From Rhodoferax ferrireducens (lineage in GTDB: Bacteria > Pseudomonadota > Gammaproteobacteria > Burkholderiales > Burkholderiaceae_C): a DNA stretch of 64,000 nucleotides. How positions within the stretch are numbered: position 1 is the stretch's first letter; each line of letters begins with the position of its first letter. The stretch is from NCBI RefSeq assembly GCF_003347515.1, contig NZ_QEII01000298.1:1-64000 (forward strand). Reading direction: 5' to 3'. A program made the translations under genes and the position numbers. The notes below the pieces were generated by a model that was not told the origin of the DNA, made no database searches, and was given only the letters and a program-made list of their open reading frames with translations. This document shows, one piece after another, positions 49,295 through 59,179 of the stretch.

Positions 49295-50836
49295 ATGTCC
49301 TCGCCCTCACGCGCAATCGCCATCACCTGCATGGCACTGGCAGCGGCCCAGGCCGGAGAAGCCGCGCCGGCGAAGGCGCCCGCGCCTGTCGCTGCGTCGG
49401 CCCGCCCGGCGGCGCCCTCCACCACGGGGTTGTGCTCGCGCGTCAACATTGCGCCGGCCATACAGATCCCGGTCGGCAAGTCGACTATTCTGCGACCAAG
49501 CGCACCCGTCACACGCATCCTGCTGGGCAACCCCGAGAACGCGCGTGCCGCGCGCCCCGCCGAGAAGCCCGATACCAAGAAGGACGACGGTGTCACGACT
49601 CCAGCCATCAACACGCGTCCCGGCGTTGCCGAGGTGGATGTGCTGCTGCTCGCGCCCACCGAGGTTTATCTGCTCGGCAAGACCATCGGATCAACCAATG
49701 TCGTGATGCTGGACCGTGACGGCACCTGCACCGCCTTTGACGTCGTGGTCGCCATGGACACCACGGCGTTGCTGACGGTGATCGGCCAGCTCATGCCCGC
49801 GGAGAAAGAGATCAAAGTCACGTCAGCGTTTGATTCGATCGTGCTGTCGGGGGTGGTTTCCGACGGCGAGGCGCTGACACGGGTGACCGACCTCGCAAAC
49901 GCCTATGTGCGCGGCCAGGAAAGCAGTGGCCAGAGCAACCAGCGCGTCGTCAACATGCTGGAGGTTGCCGCAGCGCAGCAGGTGATGCTTGAGGTCAAGG
50001 TGGCGGAAGTGTCGAAGGCGCTAATCGACAAGTTGGGGGTGCAATTCAGGGGAACGCAAACCAACGGCAACTGGACCTACAGCCTCCTTGCCGACTTCTT
50101 GACCGGTGGCAACGCGGTGGCGACGGCTATCAAGTCCGTTGGCGGCAATTCCTTGGCTCTGGATGCCCAGAAGGACGACAGTCTGGTAAAGATCCTTGCC
50201 GAACCCACGATCATGGCGATCAGCGGGCAGACCGGCAGCTTCCTGGCTGGCGGCAAGATATTCATCCCGGTGTCGCAAGACAGCAGTACTGGCGGTGGGC
50301 GCACGATCACACTGGAGGAAAAGGAATTCGGCGTCTCGGTCAAGTTCACGCCCACGGTGCTCGGCAACGGTCGCATCAACCTGCGCGTGCGTCCAGAGGT
50401 TTCGGAGCTGAACCGTGAAGGAGTGGGCATCGTAGCCTCGGGCGTCACTGGCACTGCGGTGCTGCCATCCTTCACTTCACGCAAGGCCGAAACCACGGTG
50501 CAACTGATGGATGGTCAAAGCTTCGCCATCGGTGGCTTGATAAAAAACAACACCACGACCAACATCAAGGCCTTCCCGTTCCTCGGTGAGCTGCCCGTGG
50601 TCGGTGCGCTGTTTCGCAGCACCGAGTTCCAGAGCGACCGATCGGAGTTGGTCTTCGTGATTACGCCCCGCCTCGTGAAACCGCTGCCAGTGGGCTACCG
50701 GTTGCCCACCGACGGCTACGTGCCACCGACGCGCAGTGAGCTGATGCTGGGCGGCAAGCTTGAGGGCCAGCGCAGCGAGGATTCGGCCGGCGGCGACAAC
50801 CCCGCTCAAGGCGGCTTCGACAAGGAGAAAAAATAA
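49295..50836 (+). CDS. cpaC: Flp pilus secretin CpaC/RcpA
   Basis: Outer-membrane secretin of about 513 residues. The signal peptide is MSSPSRAIAITCMALAAAQA. The N-terminal pilus-assembly and BON-like region (about 55-225) has VGKSTILRPSAPVTRILLGNP and YLLGKTIGSTNVVMLD. The secretin domain (about 225-480) has VMLEVKVAEVSKALIDKLGV and FPFLGELPVVGALFRSTEFQ with terminal ELVFVITPRLVKPL. The ATG at 49295 has GGGAG 7 bases away; 49289 is too close to it. A C-terminal hydrophilic tail follows. The stop overlaps the next start (TAATG). Confidence 0.95.
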   Translation: MSSPSRAIAITCMALAAAQAGEAAPAKAPAPVAASARPAAPSTTGLCSRVNIAPAIQIPVGKSTILRPSAPVTRILLGNPENARAARPAEKPDTKKDDGVTTPAINTRPGVAEVDVLLLAPTEVYLLGKTIGSTNVVMLDRDGTCTAFDVVVAMDTTALLTVIGQLMPAEKEIKVTSAFDSIVLSGVVSDGEALTRVTDLANAYVRGQESSGQSNQRVVNMLEVAAAQQVMLEVKVAEVSKALIDKLGVQFRGTQTNGNWTYSLLADFLTGGNAVATAIKSVGGNSLALDAQKDDSLVKILAEPTIMAISGQTGSFLAGGKIFIPVSQDSSTGGGRTITLEEKEFGVSVKFTPTVLGNGRINLRVRPEVSELNREGVGIVASGVTGTAVLPSFTSRKAETTVQLMDGQSFAIGGLIKNNTTTNIKAFPFLGELPVVGALFRSTEFQSDRSELVFVITPRLVKPLPVGYRLPTDGYVPPTRSELMLGGKLEGQRSEDSAGGDNPAQGGFDKEKK

Positions 50837-51108
50837 TGCGCACTTCGAACCTCATTGGCGCCGCAGTCTCCCTGCTCGCGCTCGGCGGCTGCGCGGCCAC
50901 AGCTTCGCCAGACTGGGATGCCCGTTTCGGCGACAGCGTGCGAATCCTGAAGGCGCAGCAACTGATTGCACCGGAAGCACCCGCGCGAAATGCGCAGGCG
51001 ACCCCCCGCACCGACGGTCGCACCGCTCGCGAGGCGATGAATCGCCACGTCGAGAGCTACCGTAGCCCGCCGCCCACAACCGTGATTAACATCGGCACGG
51101 GTCGCTAA
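50836..51108 (+). CDS. Small lipoprotein of the tad locus (RcpB-like position)
   Basis: A 90-residue lipoprotein with lipobox ALGGC near residue 19. The mature part, ATASPDWDARFGDSVRILKA followed by a segment ending SPPPTTVINIGTGR, is predicted mostly disordered. Its place directly after the secretin gene fits RcpB/pilotin-like outer membrane lipoproteins, although sequence similarity to characterised RcpB is not evident. It overlaps the secretin stop by one base, so the two are translationally coupled. Confidence 0.8.
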   Translation: MRTSNLIGAAVSLLALGGCAATASPDWDARFGDSVRILKAQQLIAPEAPARNAQATPRTDGRTAREAMNRHVESYRSPPPTTVINIGTGR

Positions 51109-51116
51109 GCGTCATC

Positions 51117-52481
51117 ATGAATCGCTTGCATTACCGTCGTTTCACAACTCTCAGCCGGCGTGCGCATCAACGCGGTGCGGTGGCGATTGTGGTCGGACTG
51201 TCGATCGCGGTGCTGATGGGCTTCATTGGACTGGCACTTGACGGCGGACACCTCTATCTCACCAAGACCGAACTGCAGAACAGCGCCGATTCCTGCGCGC
51301 TCGCAGCGAGCTATGAACTCACAGGGGCACCGAGCATCTCGGCCGCTGCCTTCGATCGGGCCGAAGCCGCCGGCAAAGCCGTGGGAGTGAAAAACAATGT
51401 CGATTTCCAGGGTTCGGCCATCGCTGCCAGCGCCATCAGTGTGAGCTTCGGCACTGCGTTAAGCAGCGGCAGCTCTTGGGTTAGCGCCGCAGCGGCCTCG
51501 CCCAGCTCGAAGTATGTGCGCTGCACGCTCACGCGCGGCGGCATCGCGCCCTGGTTCATGCAGGTGCTCGGCTTTGGTAACCAGACCGTCAGTTCGCTTG
51601 CAACCGCGACGCTTGCGCCGGCGCAGAGCAATTGCGCCGTGCCGATGGCGCTGTGCGTGCAGCCTGGCAGCAGCGCGCCCGACTACGGCTACGTGGTGGG
51701 CAACTGGTACAGCATGGACTTCAGCGACACCGGCGGCGCTGCCAACTACACCGGCAACTTCCGCTGGATCGACTTCGACCCCAGTTCGACCACACCCGGC
51801 TGCTCCGGCGGCGGCGCCAACGAACTGGCCTGCTTGCTCGCCGGTGTCGGCCAGTGCAGCCTGCCGCCGCCGATCACGGGCAGCTGCGGCACCAGCGGCA
51901 GTGCCAACCCGACGCCCGGCTGTGTCGGCCAGAACGGCTCCATCAATTCAATGCGGCAGGCCTTCAATTCCCGCTTCGGCCTGTATGGACCGGGCACCCT
52001 CAACGTGAGCTCGGCGCCGCCCGACTTCACCGGTTATAGCTACAGCACCGAGAACTGGCCGCTCGGGCGCGATGCCTACAGCGGTAGCGGGGGGGGCGTG
52101 CCCAACTTCAAGTCCGCGCGCATTGGCCACCTGCAGGCCAACGACGGCACCGAAGTGACGCCCAAGGTCGATCCGCTCTTCTACAAAAACCCCTACAACC
52201 CCTCGTCGATGGCCCAGCACACCACCAACGGCGCCGACCGCCGGCTGGTGGTGATGCCCATCGTCGACTGCGGTGGCTTCGCCGCTGGCCAGCATGCACC
52301 GGTGCGCGCCTACGCCTGCGTGCTGCTGCTCGACCCCTACCGCCTAGACCCGGGCAATGTGGTCAAGTCGCGGCTCGAATACCTTGGGCGTTCCGACATC
52401 CCGGGTAGCCCCTGCGCCACCTCCGGCATCGCCGGCGACGCCAGCTCGCTGGGTCCCATGGTGCCTGCCCTGGTGCAGTAG
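51117..52481 (+). CDS. tadG: TadG-like Flp pilus assembly protein
   Basis: A 454-residue protein with the TadG N-terminus: RRAHQRGAVAIVVGLSIAVL and MGFIGLALDGGHLYLTKTEL QNSADSCALAA (parts LDGGHLYLTKTELQNSAD). One membrane helix at about 20-42. The rest is a Gly/Ser/Cys-rich exported part, with several Cys, without a clear VWA metal site. TadG proteins anchor the pilus or act as a pseudopilin-like tip component. It is 8 bases downstream of the lipoprotein gene. Confidence 0.85.
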   Translation: MNRLHYRRFTTLSRRAHQRGAVAIVVGLSIAVLMGFIGLALDGGHLYLTKTELQNSADSCALAASYELTGAPSISAAAFDRAEAAGKAVGVKNNVDFQGSAIAASAISVSFGTALSSGSSWVSAAAASPSSKYVRCTLTRGGIAPWFMQVLGFGNQTVSSLATATLAPAQSNCAVPMALCVQPGSSAPDYGYVVGNWYSMDFSDTGGAANYTGNFRWIDFDPSSTTPGCSGGGANELACLLAGVGQCSLPPPITGSCGTSGSANPTPGCVGQNGSINSMRQAFNSRFGLYGPGTLNVSSAPPDFTGYSYSTENWPLGRDAYSGSGGGVPNFKSARIGHLQANDGTEVTPKVDPLFYKNPYNPSSMAQHTTNGADRRLVVMPIVDCGGFAAGQHAPVRAYACVLLLDPYRLDPGNVVKSRLEYLGRSDIPGSPCATSGIAGDASSLGPMVPALVQ

Positions 52482-52485
52482 CGAA

Positions 52486-52959
52486 ATGTCCAATATGAAG
52501 ACTCGGACTTTTATTCATTCATGCCAGCGGGGCGTGGCCGCCGTGGAATTCGCACTGCTGCTCACGCCACTGATATTGATGATCTTTGGCACCACTGAAC
52601 TGGGGCGCGCGATCTACAGCTACAACACGCTGGACAAGACAGTGCGCGACGCGAGCCGTCACCTGTCGCAGCATGGACCGGGCGACGCGATCATCGCCGC
52701 CGAGGCAAGATGCCTGGCTGTTCATGGCACCACCGACTGTTCGGGGTCGCCCCTCGCACCCGGGCTGACAACCGCCATGGTGACAATTTGCGACGCGTCG
52801 CTTTGCCCTATCACGCATGCGAACCAGTTGACTGGTCTCGGCTCAATCAATCTGGTTACGGTCAGCATCCAGAACTACGCCTTCGACTCGGTGGTCGAGT
52901 TCGTGATTCCAGACATGACCTTCAATAATATTTCAACCACACTGAGGGCGCAGCTGTGA
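52486..52959 (+). CDS. tadE: TadE-like pseudopilin
   Basis: A 157-residue pseudopilin with the TadE motif CQRGVAAVEFALLLTPLILM followed by IFGTTELGRAIYSYNTL. The prepilin peptidase should cut after G of RGVAAVEF. The C-terminal half is exported and has three to four Cys. The start at 52486 is 4 bases after the tadG stop; an ATG at 52495 is also possible. Its stop overlaps a GTG start of the next gene. Confidence 0.9.
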   Translation: MSNMKTRTFIHSCQRGVAAVEFALLLTPLILMIFGTTELGRAIYSYNTLDKTVRDASRHLSQHGPGDAIIAAEARCLAVHGTTDCSGSPLAPGLTTAMVTICDASLCPITHANQLTGLGSINLVTVSIQNYAFDSVVEFVIPDMTFNNISTTLRAQL

Positions 52960-53411
52960 ACAAGATCCGCCACTCTTCGCGCCAGCGAGGCGTCGCGACG
53001 GTCGAATTTGCAATCGTCTCGTCGCTACTCTTCACCATACTGTTCGGCGTAATGGAAATGGGGCGACTGCTCTGGACATGGAACGCCGCCACCGAGGCCA
53101 CCCGACTGGGCGCACGCCTGGCCGTCGTCTGCGATGTCAATCGAAGCATGAATGCACCGATCAAGTCACGCATGCACGAGATGCTGCCGGCACTCACGAA
53201 CGCAAACATCACGATCAGTTACCTGAACCCTCCGAATACTGTTGATCCTTCTTGTACCAACGCAACGTGCAAAGCCGCCCGCGTGAGCTTGTCTGGCTTC
53301 ACCCATACCACCGTCATTCCCTTCGTACCCTTGTCGCTGACGCTGCCGCCTTTCAGCACAACGCTGCGCAAGGAGTTCATGAGTAGTACTGCCAATGAGG
53401 TATGTCCGTGA
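52956..53411 (+). CDS. Second TadE-like pseudopilin (TadF position)
   Basis: A 151-residue pseudopilin: SRQRGVATVEFAIVSSLLFT and VMEMGRLLWTWNAATEATR, again with a prepilin cleavage site at G-VATVEF. The GTG start overlaps the stop of the previous gene (GTGA), a classic coupling arrangement, so the non-ATG start is well supported. Occupies the TadF position. Four Cys in the C-terminal part may form disulfides. Confidence 0.9.
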   Translation: MNKIRHSSRQRGVATVEFAIVSSLLFTILFGVMEMGRLLWTWNAATEATRLGARLAVVCDVNRSMNAPIKSRMHEMLPALTNANITISYLNPPNTVDPSCTNATCKAARVSLSGFTHTTVIPFVPLSLTLPPFSTTLRKEFMSSTANEVCP

Positions 53412-54594
53412 AGATCAAACTGATTACTCCCAACCCTGTCAACGCAGAGACGTGGACCAAGGCGCTGCGCGCCGAGCCCGCGTTTCATGTCACACCCATC
53501 GTGCGGGCGCTATGCGACGTGAGCGTAATCGTCAATGGCAGCCGTCCCGACCTCGTGCTGGTGGAGACCACCACACCGCAAGACTTCGATGCGCTTGAGC
53601 GGCTGGCGAATGGCAACCCGGAAATCGACTATGTGCTGATCGACAACGAGCTCAGCCCCGCATTCCTGCTGCGGGCCATGCGCGCGGGCGTGCGCGAGGT
53701 GCTGGCGTCGCCGGCGACGCCGGATGCGGTACTGGCGGCGCTGCGCCGCCAGTTGCGCAAGCGCGCACCGGCCGCCACCCTGCCCGCTACGCGCCATGGT
53801 GAAGTGCTCGCCCTGGTGTCGTGCAAGGGAGGCAGCGGGGCCACCTTCATTGCCGCCAACCTGGCCCATCTGTTGGCCTCGGGTGGCCAGCGTCAAGTCG
53901 CATTGATCGACATGAACCTGCAGTTTGGCGACGCCGCGCTGTTTGTCAGCAGCGAAACGCCCGTCAGCAACGTGGCAGATGTGGCCCGCAACATCAGCCG
54001 GCTTGACGCGGACCTGCTGCGATCATCGATGAGTGAGGTGGCACCTGGCCTGTGGGTACTGGCAGCCCCGGACGACCCGGCCCAGGCGACCGACGTGACG
54101 CCGCAACACGTGCGGCAGATTATCGAACTGGCACGCGAGATGTTTGACTTTGTGATCATTGATGTCGGGCGATCCTTAAGCTCGGTGACGCTGCAGGCGC
54201 TGGATCTGGCCGACCGCGTTTACGCCGTTCTTCAGCTGACACTGCCTTTTATCCGAGACGGCAAACGCCTGCGCAATGTTTTTCAGTCGCTGGACTACCC
54301 GGCGCACAAGATTCAATGGATCGTCAATCGCCACCATAAGGGCGACCAATTCACCGTCGATGACTTGAAGAGAACGCTGGCGATTGAGCATGTGATCACG
54401 CTGCCCAACCACTACGAGGCGGTTGCTGCGTCGGTCAACCAGGGGGTGCCGGTCGATCGGATCGCACCGAACAGCTCAATCGCCAAGGGCCTGCGCGAGC
54501 TCGCCGAGAACATCGCGCCACCTCCCCTCAACCAGGCCCGTTCAGGCTGGTTGGCGGGCCTACTGCGGGGTACTCCCGCCATGAGAGGAATGCC

Positions 54595-54598
<4 letters not shown>
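53402..54598 (+). CDS. cpaE: Pilus assembly protein CpaE/TadZ
   Basis: A 398-residue MinD/ParA-like ATPase that places the Tad system at the cell pole. An N-terminal receiver-like domain (about 1-125; [18 protein letters not shown]) precedes the ATPase domain with the deviant Walker [16 protein letters not shown], Walker A' [13 protein letters not shown] and VIIDVGRSL. Ala in place of the catalytic Lys in KGGSGAT is also seen in other CpaE proteins such as the Caulobacter one, so it is not a lesion. Start overlaps the previous gene by 10 bases and the stop overlaps cpaF (ATGA). Confidence 0.93.
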
Positions 54599-55953
<1,355 letters not shown>

Positions 55954-55965
55954 AGGAGAGCTGCC

Positions 55966-56934
55966 ATGGACCTGTCCCTGATTCTCTTCGCGGTGGTGGC
56001 CTTTCTGGCGGTGGTGCTGTCGCTCGAAGGCGCGTACAACGTCTGGGCCTCGCGCAGCAGCCCCGAAGCCAAGCGCATTGCCGCGCGGCTTGAGGCGCTG
56101 GCCGGCGAGACACTGGCACAGGCGAGCATCGAGCGGGCGCGGCAGCAGTCGCGCATGCCGCGCCTCAACGCCTTGTTGGGTGGCTTGTGCACAGGCCAAC
56201 GCATGCAGCGTTTTGTCGCGGCTTCGGCGGTGGAGACCTCGCCGGCTGAGCTGCTCGTCACGTCGTTTGCGCTGGGCGCCTTCGGCCTGTTCCTGCCGGG
56301 GTGGTTCGGCAAGCCACCTATCTTTGGCGCTGTGCTGGGGCTGATCCTGGCCCTGCTGCCCTGGTGGCGTGTGGCAAGGCGGCGCAGCGCCAGGATAGAG
56401 CGCATCGAGCGTCAATTTCCCGAGGCGCTGGACTTGATGAGCCGCGCGATGCGGGCCGGCCATGCATTCCCCTCCGCGGTCAAGATGGTCGCCGACGAGA
56501 TGAGCGATCCCATGGGGCGCGATTTCCGCATCCTATTCGACGAGATGAACTACGGCGTGTCCACGAACGATGCGCTGGCGCATCTGGCCGCGCGCGTGCC
56601 GGTGCCGGATGTGAGCTACTTCGTGGTTGCCGTGATGATCCAGCGCGAATCGGGGGGGAATCTTGCGGAACTGCTGGACAAGATCGCAACCATCGTGCGC
56701 GAGCGCCTGAAACTGCTCGGTGAGGTCCGAACCCTGTCCGCCGAAGGCAAGCTGTCGGCCATCATCCTCACCGCCTTGCCGTTCTGCGTGGGACTGGTGG
56801 TGAACCTCGTCAACCCCAAATTCATGGCCGTTCTCTGGACCGACCCGACCGGTTTGCGCATGGTCGGCGTAGCGCTTTTCATGATGTTGATGGGCATTCT
56901 GTGGATGCGCAGCATCATCCGCATCCGGGTGTGA
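55966..56934 (+). CDS. tadB: Inner membrane platform protein TadB
   Basis: A 322-residue platform protein with a type II secretion F domain: FPEALDLMSRAMRAGHAFPS and FRILFDEMNYGVSTNDALAH, with RESGGNLAELLDKIA. Membrane segments are near 5-25, 95-130 and two at the C-terminus. Works with TadC and CpaF to assemble the pilus. Ribosome binding site AGGAGAG, 5 bases before ATG. Confidence 0.95.
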   Translation: MDLSLILFAVVAFLAVVLSLEGAYNVWASRSSPEAKRIAARLEALAGETLAQASIERARQQSRMPRLNALLGGLCTGQRMQRFVAASAVETSPAELLVTSFALGAFGLFLPGWFGKPPIFGAVLGLILALLPWWRVARRRSARIERIERQFPEALDLMSRAMRAGHAFPSAVKMVADEMSDPMGRDFRILFDEMNYGVSTNDALAHLAARVPVPDVSYFVVAVMIQRESGGNLAELLDKIATIVRERLKLLGEVRTLSAEGKLSAIILTALPFCVGLVVNLVNPKFMAVLWTDPTGLRMVGVALFMMLMGILWMRSIIRIRV

Positions 56935-56947
56935 AGGAGACACGTCT

Positions 56948-57886
56948 ATGAACCTGATCCAGTTGGCTTTTCTTGCGCTCGTTTTTGTCGTGATGGTCGC
57001 GGGCTTTCTCGGCGTCTTTGCTTTGATGCAGCCCAATACGGCGCGCCAGCGCCTCATGGGGTTGGAAACTGACGCGCCGGAACAGTCTCTAATCAAGGAC
57101 CGCTGGTTGCACCGGGTGGCCAAGCTGACGCGCCCCATCAGCAAGCTCTCGATGCCCGAGGAGGGTTTCGAGAAATCGCCCATTAGGTTGCGCTTTGCCC
57201 ATGCCGGCATCCGCAACGCTGCGGCCCCCTCCGCTTTCTTCGGCATCAAGACGCTGCTGACCGTGGGCCTGCCACTGATCGGGTTCGTGCTGCTCACCCT
57301 GGCGGGCTCACCCCTGAAGGGCAACAACTTGCTGCTGGCAATGCTGGCGTTGGCGGCACTGGGCTACTACGGACCCAACCTGGTTTTGTCGCATCTGGTC
57401 ATGGTGCGACAACGCGAAATTTTCGAATCCTTTCCCGATGCGCTGGACCTGATGACGGTATGCGTGGAAGCCGGCCTGGGCACGGAGGCCGCGATGATGC
57501 GCGTGGCCGAGGATCTGCAATTCAAGAGCCCGGCGCTGGCGGACGAGATGCGCATCGTTAACCTGGAACTGCGTGCGGGTGCCGTGCGGGAGCGGGCCTT
57601 GCGCAACTTGGCGATACGGACCGGCGTCGAGGAAGTGGACGGTTTCGTCACCATGATCAGCCAGGCGGAGCGTTTCGGGACCAGCATCGCCGCGTCGTTG
57701 CGCGTGCACGCCGAGATGCTGCGCACGCGGCGGCGCCAGCGTGCCGAGGAGGCCGCCGCCAAGATCGCGCTGAAGCTGCTGTTTCCGCTGATTTTCTGCA
57801 TTTTTCCTTCGCTGATGGTCGTTCTCATGGGGCCGGCGATGATCCAGATTTACCGCGTGCTGCTGCCCACAATGGGCGGGCACTGA
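56948..57886 (+). CDS. tadC: Inner membrane platform protein TadC
   Basis: A 312-residue platform protein with a T2SSF domain: FPDALDLMTVCVEAGLGTEA and ALRNLAIRTGVEEVDGFVTM, ISQAERFGTSIAASLRVHAE and the C-terminal hydrophobic LIFCIFPSLMVVLMGPAM. It shares the fold with TadB but forms the other half of the platform. Start has GGAGAC 6 bases away. Confidence 0.95.
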   Translation: MNLIQLAFLALVFVVMVAGFLGVFALMQPNTARQRLMGLETDAPEQSLIKDRWLHRVAKLTRPISKLSMPEEGFEKSPIRLRFAHAGIRNAAAPSAFFGIKTLLTVGLPLIGFVLLTLAGSPLKGNNLLLAMLALAALGYYGPNLVLSHLVMVRQREIFESFPDALDLMTVCVEAGLGTEAAMMRVAEDLQFKSPALADEMRIVNLELRAGAVRERALRNLAIRTGVEEVDGFVTMISQAERFGTSIAASLRVHAEMLRTRRRQRAEEAAAKIALKLLFPLIFCIFPSLMVVLMGPAMIQIYRVLLPTMGGH

Positions 57887-57898
57887 ATCGGAGAACAC

Positions 57899-59002
57899 AT
57901 GATGAACCCACACTTTCGGCGTTCACAACGCAGAACATTCACCGTGGTGGCCGCTGCGGTGCTTCTCGCGGGGTGCGCTGGGCTGACCCCGGCGCCCAAA
58001 ACCTGGCGCGTGGCAGCAAACTACCGCATCGACAACGCAGGCACGAGCACCGAACTTGGCTACAAGGCCTTGGCACGCCAATTTGAGGGCGAACGTCGCT
58101 GGCGCGAAGCGCGAGACGCCTGGCGCAAGGCCGCGCTCGCGGCACCCGAGGACGCCGACATTCTGAACGCCCTCGGCCTTGCCGAAACCAGCCAGGGGCA
58201 GTACAGCAACGCCGTTGCGGCTTTGCGCCGTGCGGTGGCGGCGGACCCGCAGCGGGCTCAGTTGCTGAACAACCTCGGCTATGCCCTGCTGCTTGACGGC
58301 CAGAGCGTTGAAGCGAAAAGGGTGCTGCAAGAGGCACTGACTCGCAGCCCGGATCATCGTCTGGCGCGTGTCAACCTCGACCGCATTGACCAGGTCGCGG
58401 GCGGCGCGAGCCCGCGCAGCGTCGCTGATAGCTCGCCGCAGCCATCGGGCGAAGCTTCGATCCGTGCACCTGCATCCCACTTGCAAACGTTGCCCAACGT
58501 GGAGCCACTGCAGCTGAGGCAAGCCGGTTTGACCGAGGCGTCGGAGTTGCCCGCAACGGCAACGGCAGTTGCTGCGCCGAACAACCTTGCCACCGAGACG
58601 CAGCTGTCGGCGCCGCCTATGCTGCCGGCGACGGTGAGTGCCGCGACAACACTGCCACTACGCATCGAAATCGTCAACGGCAACGGCGTCACCGGTATGG
58701 CCACCTGGCTTGGCGGATGGCTGCGCGCGCGCGGTTTGGCACAGAACACCCTGCTCAGCAACGCGCAGCCATTCAACACGATGACGACCGTGATGCACTA
58801 CCGGACGGGATATTTCACCGTCGCCAAGGAACTTGCCGAGCGCTTGCCGTATCGCGTCGAGGTCGCAACCGAGCCGGGTGGTGCAGCCAACGCCGATGTC
58901 AGGGTCGTGCTGGGGCGCGACCTGCGTACCGCTGGCGAGCCTGTAAAGCGCACGCCTGTGCAGGCTAAATCAACTTTGAAACCAGGCTGGCCAGCAGGCT
59001 GA
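57899..59002 (+). CDS. tadD: TadD-like TPR lipoprotein with a LytR-type C-terminal domain
   Basis: A 367-residue lipoprotein: lipobox LLAGC near residue 26, then three to four TPR repeats (about 55-155; ADILNALGLAETSQGQYSNA and QLLNNLGYALLLDGQSVEA). A Pro/Ala/Ser/Thr linker (about 165-255) joins a LytR_C domain at about 260-345 (LRIEIVNGNGVTGMATWLGG and ANADVRVVLGRD). TadD proteins usually end after the TPRs; the LytR_C addition could bind envelope polymers (inference). ATG 57899 or 57902. Its last 38 bases overlap the convergent DUF2905 gene. Confidence 0.9.
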   Translation: MMNPHFRRSQRRTFTVVAAAVLLAGCAGLTPAPKTWRVAANYRIDNAGTSTELGYKALARQFEGERRWREARDAWRKAALAAPEDADILNALGLAETSQGQYSNAVAALRRAVAADPQRAQLLNNLGYALLLDGQSVEAKRVLQEALTRSPDHRLARVNLDRIDQVAGGASPRSVADSSPQPSGEASIRAPASHLQTLPNVEPLQLRQAGLTEASELPATATAVAAPNNLATETQLSAPPMLPATVSAATTLPLRIEIVNGNGVTGMATWLGGWLRARGLAQNTLLSNAQPFNTMTTVMHYRTGYFTVAKELAERLPYRVEVATEPGGAANADVRVVLGRDLRTAGEPVKRTPVQAKSTLKPGWPAG

Positions 59003-59159
59003 GCACGATCGTGCTGGCCAGCGGAATGTTCCATTCGCGGCCCCGCAATTTGAAGCGGAAGTCGCCCGGCAACTTGCCAAAGCCCAGCTTGTGCAGCCAG
59101 GGCGTGAGCGCATTGATCAGCACCAAAGCGAGAAAGATGACGATAAACCAGCGGATCAT
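58965..59159 (-). CDS. DUF2905-family small membrane protein
   Basis: A 64-residue protein with two membrane helices: MIRWFIVIFLALVLINALTP and the C-terminal IPLASTIVLSLLASLVSKLI, joined by the DUF2905 loop KLPGDFRFKLRGREWNI. Function unknown; the family is widespread next to housekeeping genes. The start at 59159 gives the standard family length. It overlaps the 3' end of tadD and precedes no gene downstream on its strand. The overlap region includes a symmetric GCTGGCCAGC pair (58986-59022). Confidence 0.9.
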   Translation of the reverse strand: MIRWFIVIFLALVLINALTPWLHKLGFGKLPGDFRFKLRGREWNIPLASTIVLSLLASLVSKLI

Positions 59160-59179
59160 GGCGTTCAGCAGATCGTGAT

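Noticed and set aside
53830-53870. Missing catalytic Lys in the CpaE Walker A motif as evidence of an inactive gene
   Set aside because: Other CpaE proteins, for example from Caulobacter, also have Ala at this position.
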